Shown: in pieces, positions 22,801 to 31,400 of the stretch
How positions within the stretch are numbered: position 1 is the first letter of the stretch
Layout: each line of letters opens with the position of its first letter
Source: DASVVT01 sp036386415
Lineage (GTDB): Bacteria > Acidobacteriota > Blastocatellia > Pyrinomonadales > Pyrinomonadaceae
NCBI GenBank assembly: GCA_036386415.1
Contig: DASVVT010000030.1
Span: 1-32,917 of the forward strand
Reading direction: 5' to 3'
DNA: 32,917 bases
The notes under the pieces: generated by a model
Told to the model about the DNA's origin: nothing
Databases searched by the model: none
Seen by the model: the letters and a program-made list of their open reading frames with translations, nothing else
Program-made: the position numbers and the translations under genes

Positions 22801-25800
22801 TCCAGGCTATGGCGGGGGAGCGTCAGACACCACTGCCCTCGCAGCCTATCTCACTAGCCGGAATATTCTGGCGACGGCTACAGCCACCACGTCTTCGGCG
22901 GCGGCGATACCCTTCGGCAACGCCGGCGCGGGCTGCACTCAACCGTTAACTTCGGCACCAGTGTTCTCTGATCCGAATATGACCAAGGGTCTCGGTGCGG
23001 AAACTGACAGTTCTGCCAGCCTCTCTGCTAGAAAGACGGGCGAAACAGAAGACATCTTACGGGCCACTCATGGCGAGGGGCCGGGCGGATACAACCTCCA
23101 TAAATTGACGCCAGCGGAAGTGGCGGCGATGGTGCAGGCGGCGATTGAAAGATGGAGAGAGGCCGGCATCTCTGCCCAAGACCTCGCGCGTCTGCAAGCT
23201 ATGACGTTCGAGATCACAGACCTCCCCGAAAGCCAGCTTGCAAGCGCCACCTCAACCAGCGTCAGGCTTGACGAGACTGCCGCCGGATACGGCTGGTATT
23301 CCGACTCAGCGCCGATGGAAGATTCTGAGTTCGACGTGGCTGTTCCAAACCGTGAGCTCCAAACCACTGATCTCAGCCCCGCCGCAGGCCGCATGGACCT
23401 GCTGACGGTCATCATGCGCGAGCTTGGCATCGCCTACAAACAGGGCAGGAAGACTGTGATCAAGGGACTGAAACCGCTGATGGAGAACACTCTGTCACCG
23501 GCTGTCCGTCGCTTGCCGAAGTCTCAGAACATAACCTTGCCAACCCCCAGGGTTGGAGTTACGGATGCAGACCAGTCGGGCAACACGACGAACCTGGGCG
23601 CGCAGGCGAGCACGGCTGACGCGTCTAACCAGAACAACACAAGAAGCCTGAACCATGCGGCGTCGAGGACGGCGGGATCATTAGCTCCCGCCGCCCCTGA
23701 CGTGACTGTCAACATCGGCAACCTGCCCCAGGCCAAGAGCATCACCATCAAGTTCCGCGCGCAGATCAAAGACCCGTTGGTCACGCCAGCGTCCAGCGTC
23801 TCCAACCAGGGACACGTCCATGCCGATGGTCCCATCGATGTGGATACCACAGACCCGGGCCCGCCCTCAGTTAACGGCGCGACCGTCACCCCATTGGATG
23901 TCGCAGACCTGCAACTAACCAAGACGGATTCGCCCGACCCCGTCAGCGCAGGCGCGAACATCACCTACACGCTCAACTTCAAGAACAACGGGCCGTCTGC
24001 CGCCAACATGGTCGCCTTGAGCGACGCCGTACCGGCAAACACGACCTTCGTTTCAGTGACGACCCCCGCCGGCTGGACGCGCACAGACTCAGTCGCGGCG
24101 GGCGGCACGGGCACGCTCACCTGGACGAAGGACGCCGACGCGGCGAATCAAGAGACGGCTGTCTTCACGATAGTCGTCAAGGTCAATTCCAACGTGGCCG
24201 ATGCCTCCATGATTAACAATAGCGCGACCGTCACGTCGCCCAAGACAGACCCCGACAGCAACAACAACACGGCGACGGCCTCGACGACCGTCCAGACGCG
24301 TGCCGACCTGCAAATGAGCAAGTCGGATACGCCCGACCCGGTCATCGCGGGGCAGAACATCACCTACACGGTCAACTACCAGAACAACGGGCCGTCTGAT
24401 GCGCAGAGCGTGCAGTTGGCGGATGTTATTCCGACCAACACGACCTTCGTTTCAGTGACGACCCCCTCCGGCTGGACGCGCACAGATTCGGTTGCGGCGG
24501 GCGGCACGGGCACGATCACTTTCACCAAGGCCACATCCCTTGTCTCAGATACGGCCTCCTTCACGCTCGTCGTGAAGGTCAGTCCGAGCGCCGCCCATGG
24601 CTCGACCATCACGAACAATGCGACGGCTTCGAGCGCGACGACCGACCCGACCCCCGGCAACGACACGGGCACGACGACGACGACCGTCAACCGCCAGGCC
24701 GATCTGGAATTGACCAAGTCGGACTCGCCCGACGTGAATGTCAACGCAGGCGACAACATCACCTACACCTTGACCCTGACCAACCACGGGCCGAGTAATT
24801 CGAGCACGGTGGTGGTCTCGGATGCTGTGCCCGCCAACACGACGCTCGTCTCGGCTTCGACCTCTTCCGCAGGCTGGTCGCGCACAGACGTAGTGGCGTC
24901 AGGCGGCACGGGCACGATCACCTTCGCCAAGAGCGATGTCGGTGACAGTGAGGTTGCCACCTTCACCATCGTCGTCAATGTCAACGGCAACGCGCCGCAT
25001 AACTCGACCATCACCAATACGGCGACGCGCACGACGGCGACGACTGATCCGGTGAACACTAACGACTCCGGCACGACGATGACGAACGTCATCAACCAGG
25101 CCGACCTCGCAGTGACCAAGACGGATTCGCCAGACCCCGTGCTCGCAGGCAACAACCTGACCTACACGATCACCGTCATGAACAACGGGCCGGGCAGCGC
25201 TAACAGCGCTTCTATGTCAGACGCCATGCCCGCAGGTACGACCTTCGTGTCCGTCAATACTCCGTCAGGCTGGACGCGCACGGACGCGGTGGCTGTCGGC
25301 GGCAACGGCACGATCACCTTCACCAATCCGAGTGTCGCCAATGGCGCATCGGCAATCTTCACGCTGGTTCTCAAAGTCAGTGCCAGCACGGCAAATAACA
25401 CGACGCTCACCAATCATGCGTTGGTGACGTGCACGAACGAATCCGACAACAGTAATAACGATTCGGGGGCTGTGGACACCACGGTCAACACCTCTGCCGA
25501 TATCCAGGTGACCAAGACGGATTCGCCCGACCCGGTGACGGCAGGCAACAACCTGACCTACACCGTCACGATCACCAACAACGGCCCGAGTGACGCGCAG
25601 TCTGTGTCTTTGACGGATACCACGCCGACGCACACGACCTTCGTCTCCGGGCAGCAGAACAACGGGCCGGTCTTCAATTGCGCGTACCCGATGGCGGGCA
25701 CGACAGGCACGGCCTCTACCTGCACGATTGCGACGCTGGCGGCGGGCGCCTCGGCAGAGTTTCAGATCGTCGTCCACGTTGACTCAGACACGGCCAACGG

Positions 25801-27616
25801 GACGCACATCATGAACACTGCGTCCGGTGCAACGACCACGTCAGACCCGACGTCGGGCAACAACGACGGAACGTCTGACACTACGGTCAACACGTCGGCT
25901 GATCTGGAAGTGAGCAAGTCGGATACGCCCGATCCGGTCAATGCGGGTCAGGACATCACCTATACGATCAACTTCAAGAACAACGGGCCGTCTGATGCGC
26001 AGAGTGTATCTGTGTCGGATGCGACGCCCGCCAACACGACCTTCGTCTCCGTGACCACACCCGCCGGCTGGACGCGCACCGATTCAGTCGCGGTGGGCGG
26101 CACGGGCACGATCTCATTCACGAAGAGCACGGTCGCCAATCAGGAGACGGCCAGCTTTACGCTCGTCCTGAAGGTCAATTCAAACACCGCCGCAGGCACG
26201 GTCATCACTAACACCGCGACCAAGTCGAGCACGACGTCAGACTCGAACAACGCAAACGATTCCGGACAGACGACGACCACGGTCGCCACGTCTGCCGATA
26301 TTGAAGTCACGAAGTCTGATACGCCCGATCCTGTGACGGCAAACAGCAATATCACCTACACGATCAGCGTCAAGAACAACGGCCCGTCTGACGCGCAGAC
26401 CCTCGGGCTATCGGACACGCTGCCGGCCAACACGACCTTCGTCTCGCTGACCGTCCCGGCAGGCTGGACGCGCACGGACGCGGTTGCGGTCGGCGGCACT
26501 GGCACGATCACAGCCACGGCTACTACGCAGGCGGCTAATACCAGCGCCGACTTTACGCTCGTGGTCAAGGTCGATGCCAATACGCCACACGCCACGGTGA
26601 TTACCAACAACGCAACGGCGACGAGTGCGACGACAGACCCGACGCCGGGCAACGAGACGGGCACGACGACGACGACCGTCAACGCGCAGGCCGACCTGTC
26701 CGTGACCAAGACCGATCTGGCCGACCCGGTCATGCTCGGCTCGGACGTTAACTACCACATCGTCGTGAAGAACAACGGCGCGGGCGATGCCCTCGGCGTG
26801 GTGCTCACGGACAAGATGCCGCAGAGCGTGACCTTCGTCTCGGCCACGCCGAGCACAGGTAGCTGCATGCAGGCCGCCACCACCGTCACGTGCAACCTCG
26901 GCGACATGCTTAATGGCGCAGAGGTGACCGTTGACATCGTGATCAGGGCCACGACGGTTAACACCGTGAGCGACACGGTCTCCGTCACATCCAGCGTGGC
27001 CGATCCGGTCTCAAATAATAACCATGACACGGAGACTACCCGCGTGGTCGGCTTCCGCGCGTTCAGCTTCTCGCCTCCCATCTTTACAGGAGGCTGCCCC
27101 GGAAACTCTGTGGGGACGCTCCTGTTCACCAGTGCCGCACCGGCGGGCATCCAGATCAACTTCACGGACGCCTCGGCTGCCGTCGATCCAATCGCGTCAG
27201 TGACTACGGTGGGTGGAGAACTCTCCATCCAGGCGCCGGCCACGACGCATATTGTGACGGCTCAACAGATCGTCAACGTCACGGCCAGTCATGGAACGAA
27301 TAGTCTGGTCGGAAGGTTGAAGATTCTGCCGATCAGGATCACGTCGCTCACCTTCGACCAGAACCCCGTGGTGGGAGGCAATGTCGTGACCGCGACGGTG
27401 ACCTTAACCTGCCCTGCGCCGCAGGACATCCTGGTGAGGCTCTCGTTCGATAAGGCTGTAGCCAAGCCGGACGTGACCACCTTCACCATCCCGATGGGAC
27501 AGACGAGCGGACAGTTTACGATCACGACGAAGCATCCGCTCAGTCAGACCGTGGCGACCATCACGGCCTCGGCAAACGGAGGGTACTTACGCTCGACTAT
27601 CACCGTGACTCCGTAA
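19838..27616 (+). CDS. Giant secreted multidomain protein with beta-helix and eight DUF11 repeats
   Basis: The 2592-residue protein has a basic N-terminus and a hydrophobic segment (about residues 23-50) that forms a signal anchor or signal peptide. Domains in order: a DUF11-like domain (about 120-185); a cadherin/Ig-like domain (about 190-283, VLANDSDPD and DGSFTYNPPVGYEGTDTFTYT); a long Asn/Thr/Gly-rich parallel beta-helix (about 284-1010); a matrixin-like metalloprotease relative (about 1040-1230) in which HExxH-type HELGH is replaced by RELGI at 1194-1198; a linker; eight DUF11 repeats of about 131 residues (about 1357-2400), each beginning AD(L/I)..(T/S)K(T/S)D.PDPV; and a C-terminal Ig-like module (about 2405-2592) ending ANGGYLRSTITVTP. 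No LPXTG motif is present. It is probably an adhesin or matrix protein. It has its own promoter and a perfect terminator. Confidence 0.9.
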   Translation: MFLLRNRSNWSESIRRTTARRPLLFTSLAIMLVGVVAVCSFISVVSASRARRAAEQSGSGASTVQPNGNNSAISDAKQSAQRSPATLNDLSQRSASHHWAALQRFSTTSVPAGPLAAVITATKADAIAIDVDNDTKADPGDTLEYTVVVSNTGNADATNTVFTDTLTDTNLMFVPGSVTTTPLARPDSYTGIVGNVLFTQNAAGGVLANDSDPDNVGPALTVTAGNITSTNSGNVVMSADGSFTYNPPVGYEGTDTFTYTLNDNEGNTDTGTVSITVAGMVWFINNNAGACASNCDGRLTNPFTTLASFQTVNDGIGVSHPAAGDNIFIYESATAYSAAVTLLSNQKLIGQDATATLSTITGLNPPNSNFPATNSGNGTIVKITNAGNAIVVNSAATTNLIRGLTVGNTGTGIGISGTGFGTLTVLDVDISDGVGRTGQALSLATGTLSATFASIKSTNSSAAGIALTTVGGSLTSGSTSITNPATFGINIATSSATFSFGNTSVTQSGDTGVSLSTNTGTITFGTLDITPDASKRGLHAVNNTTTITANSGGAISTSGAVAVEITRSSSTTPIVISLTNVSANGGTNGIVLSNTSGSFTVAGSTSGQCGGSATANSGTTPGTATAPVTGDCTGGTIQSTSGFGISLNNVTNVSLTRMWIKSAGDDGIHGTTVNGFSLISSFVENNGNGANEHGIDIVQLLGTCAITNSKVSGSSDNNVFVNNNAAGTLSALNITGSQFSATSPTIGADGILIKPESTSNVTVSVSSSFFSNNRDNHIQMAPTDSAVSKITINNNTFTDNTATTLGGDIVINPVNNTNTKAIVTNNDISGAVLSPLNFNLGVGSTVASVFHVTATGNFIGNTGVNSSGSETANGIQVWGNGEGTINALVSNNDVRQFNHFYGINVAHQDGNGFINLTMKGNLVTEKDNSGLLLDGVRIEAGAVNTDAGTICADIGDPTVAANKNTIATTPNGGADLRIRLRINAKMTFPGYGGGASDTTALAAYLTSRNILATATATTSSAAAIPFGNAGAGCTQPLTSAPVFSDPNMTKGLGAETDSSASLSARKTGETEDILRATHGEGPGGYNLHKLTPAEVAAMVQAAIERWREAGISAQDLARLQAMTFEITDLPESQLASATSTSVRLDETAAGYGWYSDSAPMEDSEFDVAVPNRELQTTDLSPAAGRMDLLTVIMRELGIAYKQGRKTVIKGLKPLMENTLSPAVRRLPKSQNITLPTPRVGVTDADQSGNTTNLGAQASTADASNQNNTRSLNHAASRTAGSLAPAAPDVTVNIGNLPQAKSITIKFRAQIKDPLVTPASSVSNQGHVHADGPIDVDTTDPGPPSVNGATVTPLDVADLQLTKTDSPDPVSAGANITYTLNFKNNGPSAANMVALSDAVPANTTFVSVTTPAGWTRTDSVAAGGTGTLTWTKDADAANQETAVFTIVVKVNSNVADASMINNSATVTSPKTDPDSNNNTATASTTVQTRADLQMSKSDTPDPVIAGQNITYTVNYQNNGPSDAQSVQLADVIPTNTTFVSVTTPSGWTRTDSVAAGGTGTITFTKATSLVSDTASFTLVVKVSPSAAHGSTITNNATASSATTDPTPGNDTGTTTTTVNRQADLELTKSDSPDVNVNAGDNITYTLTLTNHGPSNSSTVVVSDAVPANTTLVSASTSSAGWSRTDVVASGGTGTITFAKSDVGDSEVATFTIVVNVNGNAPHNSTITNTATRTTATTDPVNTNDSGTTMTNVINQADLAVTKTDSPDPVLAGNNLTYTITVMNNGPGSANSASMSDAMPAGTTFVSVNTPSGWTRTDAVAVGGNGTITFTNPSVANGASAIFTLVLKVSASTANNTTLTNHALVTCTNESDNSNNDSGAVDTTVNTSADIQVTKTDSPDPVTAGNNLTYTVTITNNGPSDAQSVSLTDTTPTHTTFVSGQQNNGPVFNCAYPMAGTTGTASTCTIATLAAGASAEFQIVVHVDSDTANGTHIMNTASGATTTSDPTSGNNDGTSDTTVNTSADLEVSKSDTPDPVNAGQDITYTINFKNNGPSDAQSVSVSDATPANTTFVSVTTPAGWTRTDSVAVGGTGTISFTKSTVANQETASFTLVLKVNSNTAAGTVITNTATKSSTTSDSNNANDSGQTTTTVATSADIEVTKSDTPDPVTANSNITYTISVKNNGPSDAQTLGLSDTLPANTTFVSLTVPAGWTRTDAVAVGGTGTITATATTQAANTSADFTLVVKVDANTPHATVITNNATATSATTDPTPGNETGTTTTTVNAQADLSVTKTDLADPVMLGSDVNYHIVVKNNGAGDALGVVLTDKMPQSVTFVSATPSTGSCMQAATTVTCNLGDMLNGAEVTVDIVIRATTVNTVSDTVSVTSSVADPVSNNNHDTETTRVVGFRAFSFSPPIFTGGCPGNSVGTLLFTSAAPAGIQINFTDASAAVDPIASVTTVGGELSIQAPATTHIVTAQQIVNVTASHGTNSLVGRLKILPIRITSLTFDQNPVVGGNVVTATVTLTCPAPQDILVRLSFDKAVAKPDVTTFTIPMGQTSGQFTITTKHPLSQTVATITASANGGYLRSTITVTP

Positions 27617-27641
27617 GCTGTAGAGTCTGTAAGCAAGACGT

Positions 27642-27699
27642 AAAAAGCCGAAAGGGGCGACCGAGAGAGAACATCTCCCGTCGCCCCTTTCGGCTTTTT
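27642..27699 (+). terminator. Rho-independent terminator of the giant gene
   Basis: A perfect 20-bp stem (AAAAAGCCGAAAGGGGCGAC at 27642-27661 and complement at 27680-27699) ends in TTTTT, 26 bp after the stop codon. A further short palindrome with CTGTCGC and GCGACAG arms lies at 27740-27768. Confidence 0.9.
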
Positions 27700-27815
27700 A
27701 AGCTGGTGGGTGATGGACGCGATGAGGCTCTATGTAAGCCTGTCGCTGCCTGCAATTGCAGGCGACAGATGTGGCCGGAGCCGCACGCCGGAAGCGACGG
27801 GAGCGAAAATTTCTG

Positions 27816-27844
27816 TTGACATCTTCAGAGAACCGTCTTATTGT
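27816..27844 (+). promoter_or_regulatory. Consensus sigma-70 promoter
   Basis: A perfect TTGACA (27816-27821), 17-nt spacer and TATTGT (27839-27844) are present. Transcription would start near 27851, driving the small unit that ends at the terminator near 28061-28097. Confidence 0.65.
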
Positions 27845-27850
27845 GCCAGG

Positions 27851-28097
27851 GCTTAATAGATAACAGGTTACCAACAACTTCCCGTGGTTGGAACAATCCA
27901 GATCAACTCGCATCTTCTAAGGTGATAAATATGATGTGGCCTCTCCTGCGGCTGCAAGTTGCTTCCGCACAGAAAGCGGTATCTGCTTTCCTATGGAGAG
28001 GTGTGCCCGCCGTAAGAGAAGGATTCCTGATTAGCCATACTACGCGGATCATCAAAAAGTAAGCCCGTCATTACTCGCCGGTAATGGACGGGCTTTT
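27851..28097 (+). ncRNA. Small independent transcript: structured RNA and/or 43-codon ORF
   Basis: This stretch lies between a consensus promoter and an intrinsic terminator, giving a transcript of about 250 nt. A three-way junction can be drawn: closing stem CCTCTCC/GGAGAGG (27940-27946 with 27995-28001), arm TGCGG/CCGCA (27947-27951 with 27965-27969) and arm GAAAGC/GCTTTC (27972-27977 with 27985-27990). Upstream, CCAAC/GTTGG (27871-27875 with 27887-27891) pairs too. A competing reading is an ORF of 43 codons at 27931-28062 (MMWPLLRLQVASAQ...IIKK) with AAGGTG 6 nt upstream and its TAA inside the terminator stem. Codon third positions are less GC-rich than in neighbouring genes, favouring RNA. 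I do not recognise a known RNA family. Confidence 0.45.
28061..28097 (+). terminator. Intrinsic terminator of the small transcript
   Basis: AAGCCCGTCATTAC (28061-28074) pairs with GTAATGGACGGGCTT (28081-28095), with one bulged G, followed by TT. Confidence 0.75.
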
Positions 28098-28378
28098 GGC
28101 TCGAACAACCTCCATCGCCCTCTTAAGCGCACAGAGGATGCCCGTAGCAGTTCACATTTTAACTCAGAAAGTGGCGATAACTCCACTTCAGAGTGCACCC
28201 CTGGACTCGAATGAAGCACATTGATTTCGCCCTCTTCAGGCTCGGCCAGACAGGCGAAATACGATTGTGCCTCGTAAATGGAAGTCTCCTGACGGCTCTG
28301 CTATCGAGAGACAGGGAATTTGAGACTTGCCCTCGCGGTCAGGATAGGCAAGCACTGCTGAAATCTACCTGAGACGTT

Positions 28379-28408
28379 TTGGCCTCGCAACTACGGAAGA
28401 GATGTAAT
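28379..28408 (+). promoter_or_regulatory. Weak promoter candidate for the Asp-box protein gene
   Basis: TTGGCC (28379-28384) and TGTAAT (28403-28408) are 18 nt apart, about 68 bp before the ATG at 28477. The remaining stretch 28098-28378 shows nothing I can name. Confidence 0.25.
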
Positions 28409-28476
28409 GCAATGCCAGACGCCTTCAATTTGAACGACCCCGATATTGAGGATCAATGTTCTGGAGGATTAAATCG

Positions 28477-31400
28477 ATGAAGAGGAAAACCTGGTGGGTA
28501 CTGCTGACGATCATGGCACTGTTTACACCGATGCTGATCGCCACGACTAGCCATTCTGACAGCGTCAAGAAAAATATAGCTTTAAAGCAAGAGAGAGCGA
28601 AACGCGCAGGGAATACTCAGGCGAGAAAGATGAAAGAAGTGAACCTGACCCCGGCGCGCGGACGTTCGAAGGCCGAGCAGGAGCGTCTGGCCGCGAAGAA
28701 GGAGGCGGCAGAGAAGGGCGAAGGCAGAGAGAACCCTATGGAGGAGATATGGCCGCGCGAGGCCCCGCAGCGAGGAATCCTCGCACAGCGGCAGCAGCAT
28801 ATGTCCGCGATGGGGCGGCTCGCCTCGGGCACGGCCCCCAAGATCAGCCGCTTAGAGGACTGGGAGGGGAAAGTTAATCTGAGCAAGCTCAGACCCGTCA
28901 ACAAGCGCGCGCTCGAATCGTTGCCCGCACAGGCGTTAAGTCCGTCCGTGATCGGCTCCGCCGACCTGATCGTGCACAATCCGAACGAGTTCACGGTCTT
29001 CGGCATCAACGGCCCGTCCGACCTCGGTTTCCAGTCTGAGACATCCATTGATTCCAACGACACGGGAACGGTTCTCGTCGCGGGCTTCAACGACCTCTCA
29101 GGCTTTCTGCTCGCTGACGCCAACGGTAACCAGAGCATCTCCGGCGTCGCGCGCTCAACCGATGGCGGCGCGACGTGGATGGAGGTGGACACGGACATGG
29201 ATCTTCCTGGCCTCCTGCCTGTGGGTGGCGGCGACGGCCAGATTTTCGGCGACCCGGACGTGAAGTGGTCTCCGACCTTAAACGGCGGCATGGGCGGCTT
29301 CGTCTATGCCTCGATCTTCGTTCGCAACTCTGACGGCCTCCAGGGCATGTGCATTAACATCTCGGATCCCGACGGGGATAACTGGAGCGACCCCATTGAG
29401 GTTGACCCAACTTTCAGAGGCGGGCCGACGCCCGACCCGTCTGACGACGATGCAGCCGATAAAGAGTTCATCGACGTGAACCTCAATACCGGCAGAATCC
29501 TCATGAGCTGGACGAACTTCCCCGGCGTGAGGCCGAAAGACATCGGGCCATTTCCCGATCAAGTCGGAAAAGGCCGTGATCGCAAACCACAACCGACGAT
29601 ACCTTCCGCAGTGCTCCAGACCCCCATCACGATCTACAGCACCTACAGCGATGACGCGGGCGCGACCTGGTCAACCGAAGTGATTGTCGGCCAGAACACG
29701 ATGGACCCGGCGGGGGGCGTCCAATCAAGCATCCCGCGCTTCATCCCCGGCATGACCAATGCGACCTCCCAGGTCTATATCGCCTACCGCGAGGTCTTCT
29801 CTGACGACACGCGCAACGTCGCCGTCAACCACTCGACCGACGGCGGCGTGACCTACCTCCCGAACGGCGTGGAGATAGACGTGGCGTACGGGCCGGAGGA
29901 TCAGATACCGGGCGTTGACCGCGTTAACAACTCGCCAGCCCTGGATGTGGACTACGACACGGGGCGTGTCTACGTGGCTTACCAGAGGAACAACCCCTGG
30001 CAGAATCAACCTTTCGGGACGCCCGACCCCGCGTTCGTCGTAGGCGACATTGCCATGCGTACCTTCACGGGAGCGCCGACGCCGCCGACGATGGGAAACG
30101 CGCCGTTCTTAATCAACAGCGATCCCGGCAAGGATTACGCGCAACAGTACCCGAACGTGGCCGTTGACCAGAGCAACGGCATGGTGCACGTCAATTTCCT
30201 GGATCAGCACGCGAGCGAACAATACCTGCCTTCGGGCGACGTGTTCGAGAATATGACCACCTATTCGGAGGATCAGGGCGCGACGTGGAGTCCGCCGACG
30301 GCGGTCACTGATCGGACATTCCATGCTGGCTACGGCAACGACTCCAGTGAGCCGAACATGGGCGACTACAACCAGAACGTCGCCGAGAATGGAAGACTCC
30401 ATAGCGTGTGGGGAGGGACATCGCTTCAGCCCCTCTTCACCGAGTGCAAGAATCCGTTCGCGGGATTGATGTGCACCCCGGACACTTACTATGACAAGCG
30501 GCTCGACACACAGGAGATCGTTCAGTTGCGCGTCATGCCCGAAAGCTTCGTCGAGGCGGGCAACAACTGCTCGCCGAACGGCTTCCTCGACCCGCGCGAG
30601 AGAGGCAGTTTCACCATCCCGCTCAAGAACTACGTGACCAACCCGAATAACAGCCCGGAGACGATCACGGGGATCACGGCGGTGCTCACGACTGCGACGG
30701 CGGGCGTGACCATCGTTGACGGCACAGCCGCCTACCCGGACATCCCTGCTGGTCAGACGAAGAACAACTCCGACCCGTTCGTCGTTGAGCTTAGCTCGAC
30801 GTTTGTTCCCGGCACGTTTATAGATTTCGTGCTGAGTGTCACGACCGCTCAGGGCACGACTCAGCAGATGTTCCGCACGGAGACGGGCACGCCCAATCCG
30901 ATGGCGACCACTCTTCTTAATGAGAACTTCGACAGCGCGATGGCGCCCGCTCTCCCGGCAGGTTGGACACAGGCCCAAGGGGGTTGCTCATTACCGGGGC
31001 CGAACGCGTGCCTCACGGCACATCCCTGGATCACCTCGAATGCGCGCACGCCAATGAGCCAGGCGGCTTTCCACCCCAACTCGGGCACGAACTCGGAGTG
31101 GATACGCCTGTTCTCGCCGACCATGGCCGTTCCTAATCCGGGTGCGGGCGTCCAGTCATACATAACGGTCGATTTCGATCTCAACTACAGTCTCGAAGAC
31201 AATCCGGCCAAACTGTTCGAGGCTTTCGACGGCCTGTTCCTGCGTATTCTGGACGGGAGTGCTCCGACGCGCTCGGTCATCGCCGAATCCTTCGCGGCGA
31301 AGATCAACACCGCCGGAATAGATCACTACCCGGCACACCTCGTGCGCAGCAACGATCCGGCCTACTTCGCGGACATGTCCGTGTGGTCGGACGACTCCAT

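Noticed and set aside
30109..30978. Minus-strand open frame of 289 codons
   Set aside because: It is antisense to the Asp-box protein, without a ribosome-binding site or family features.
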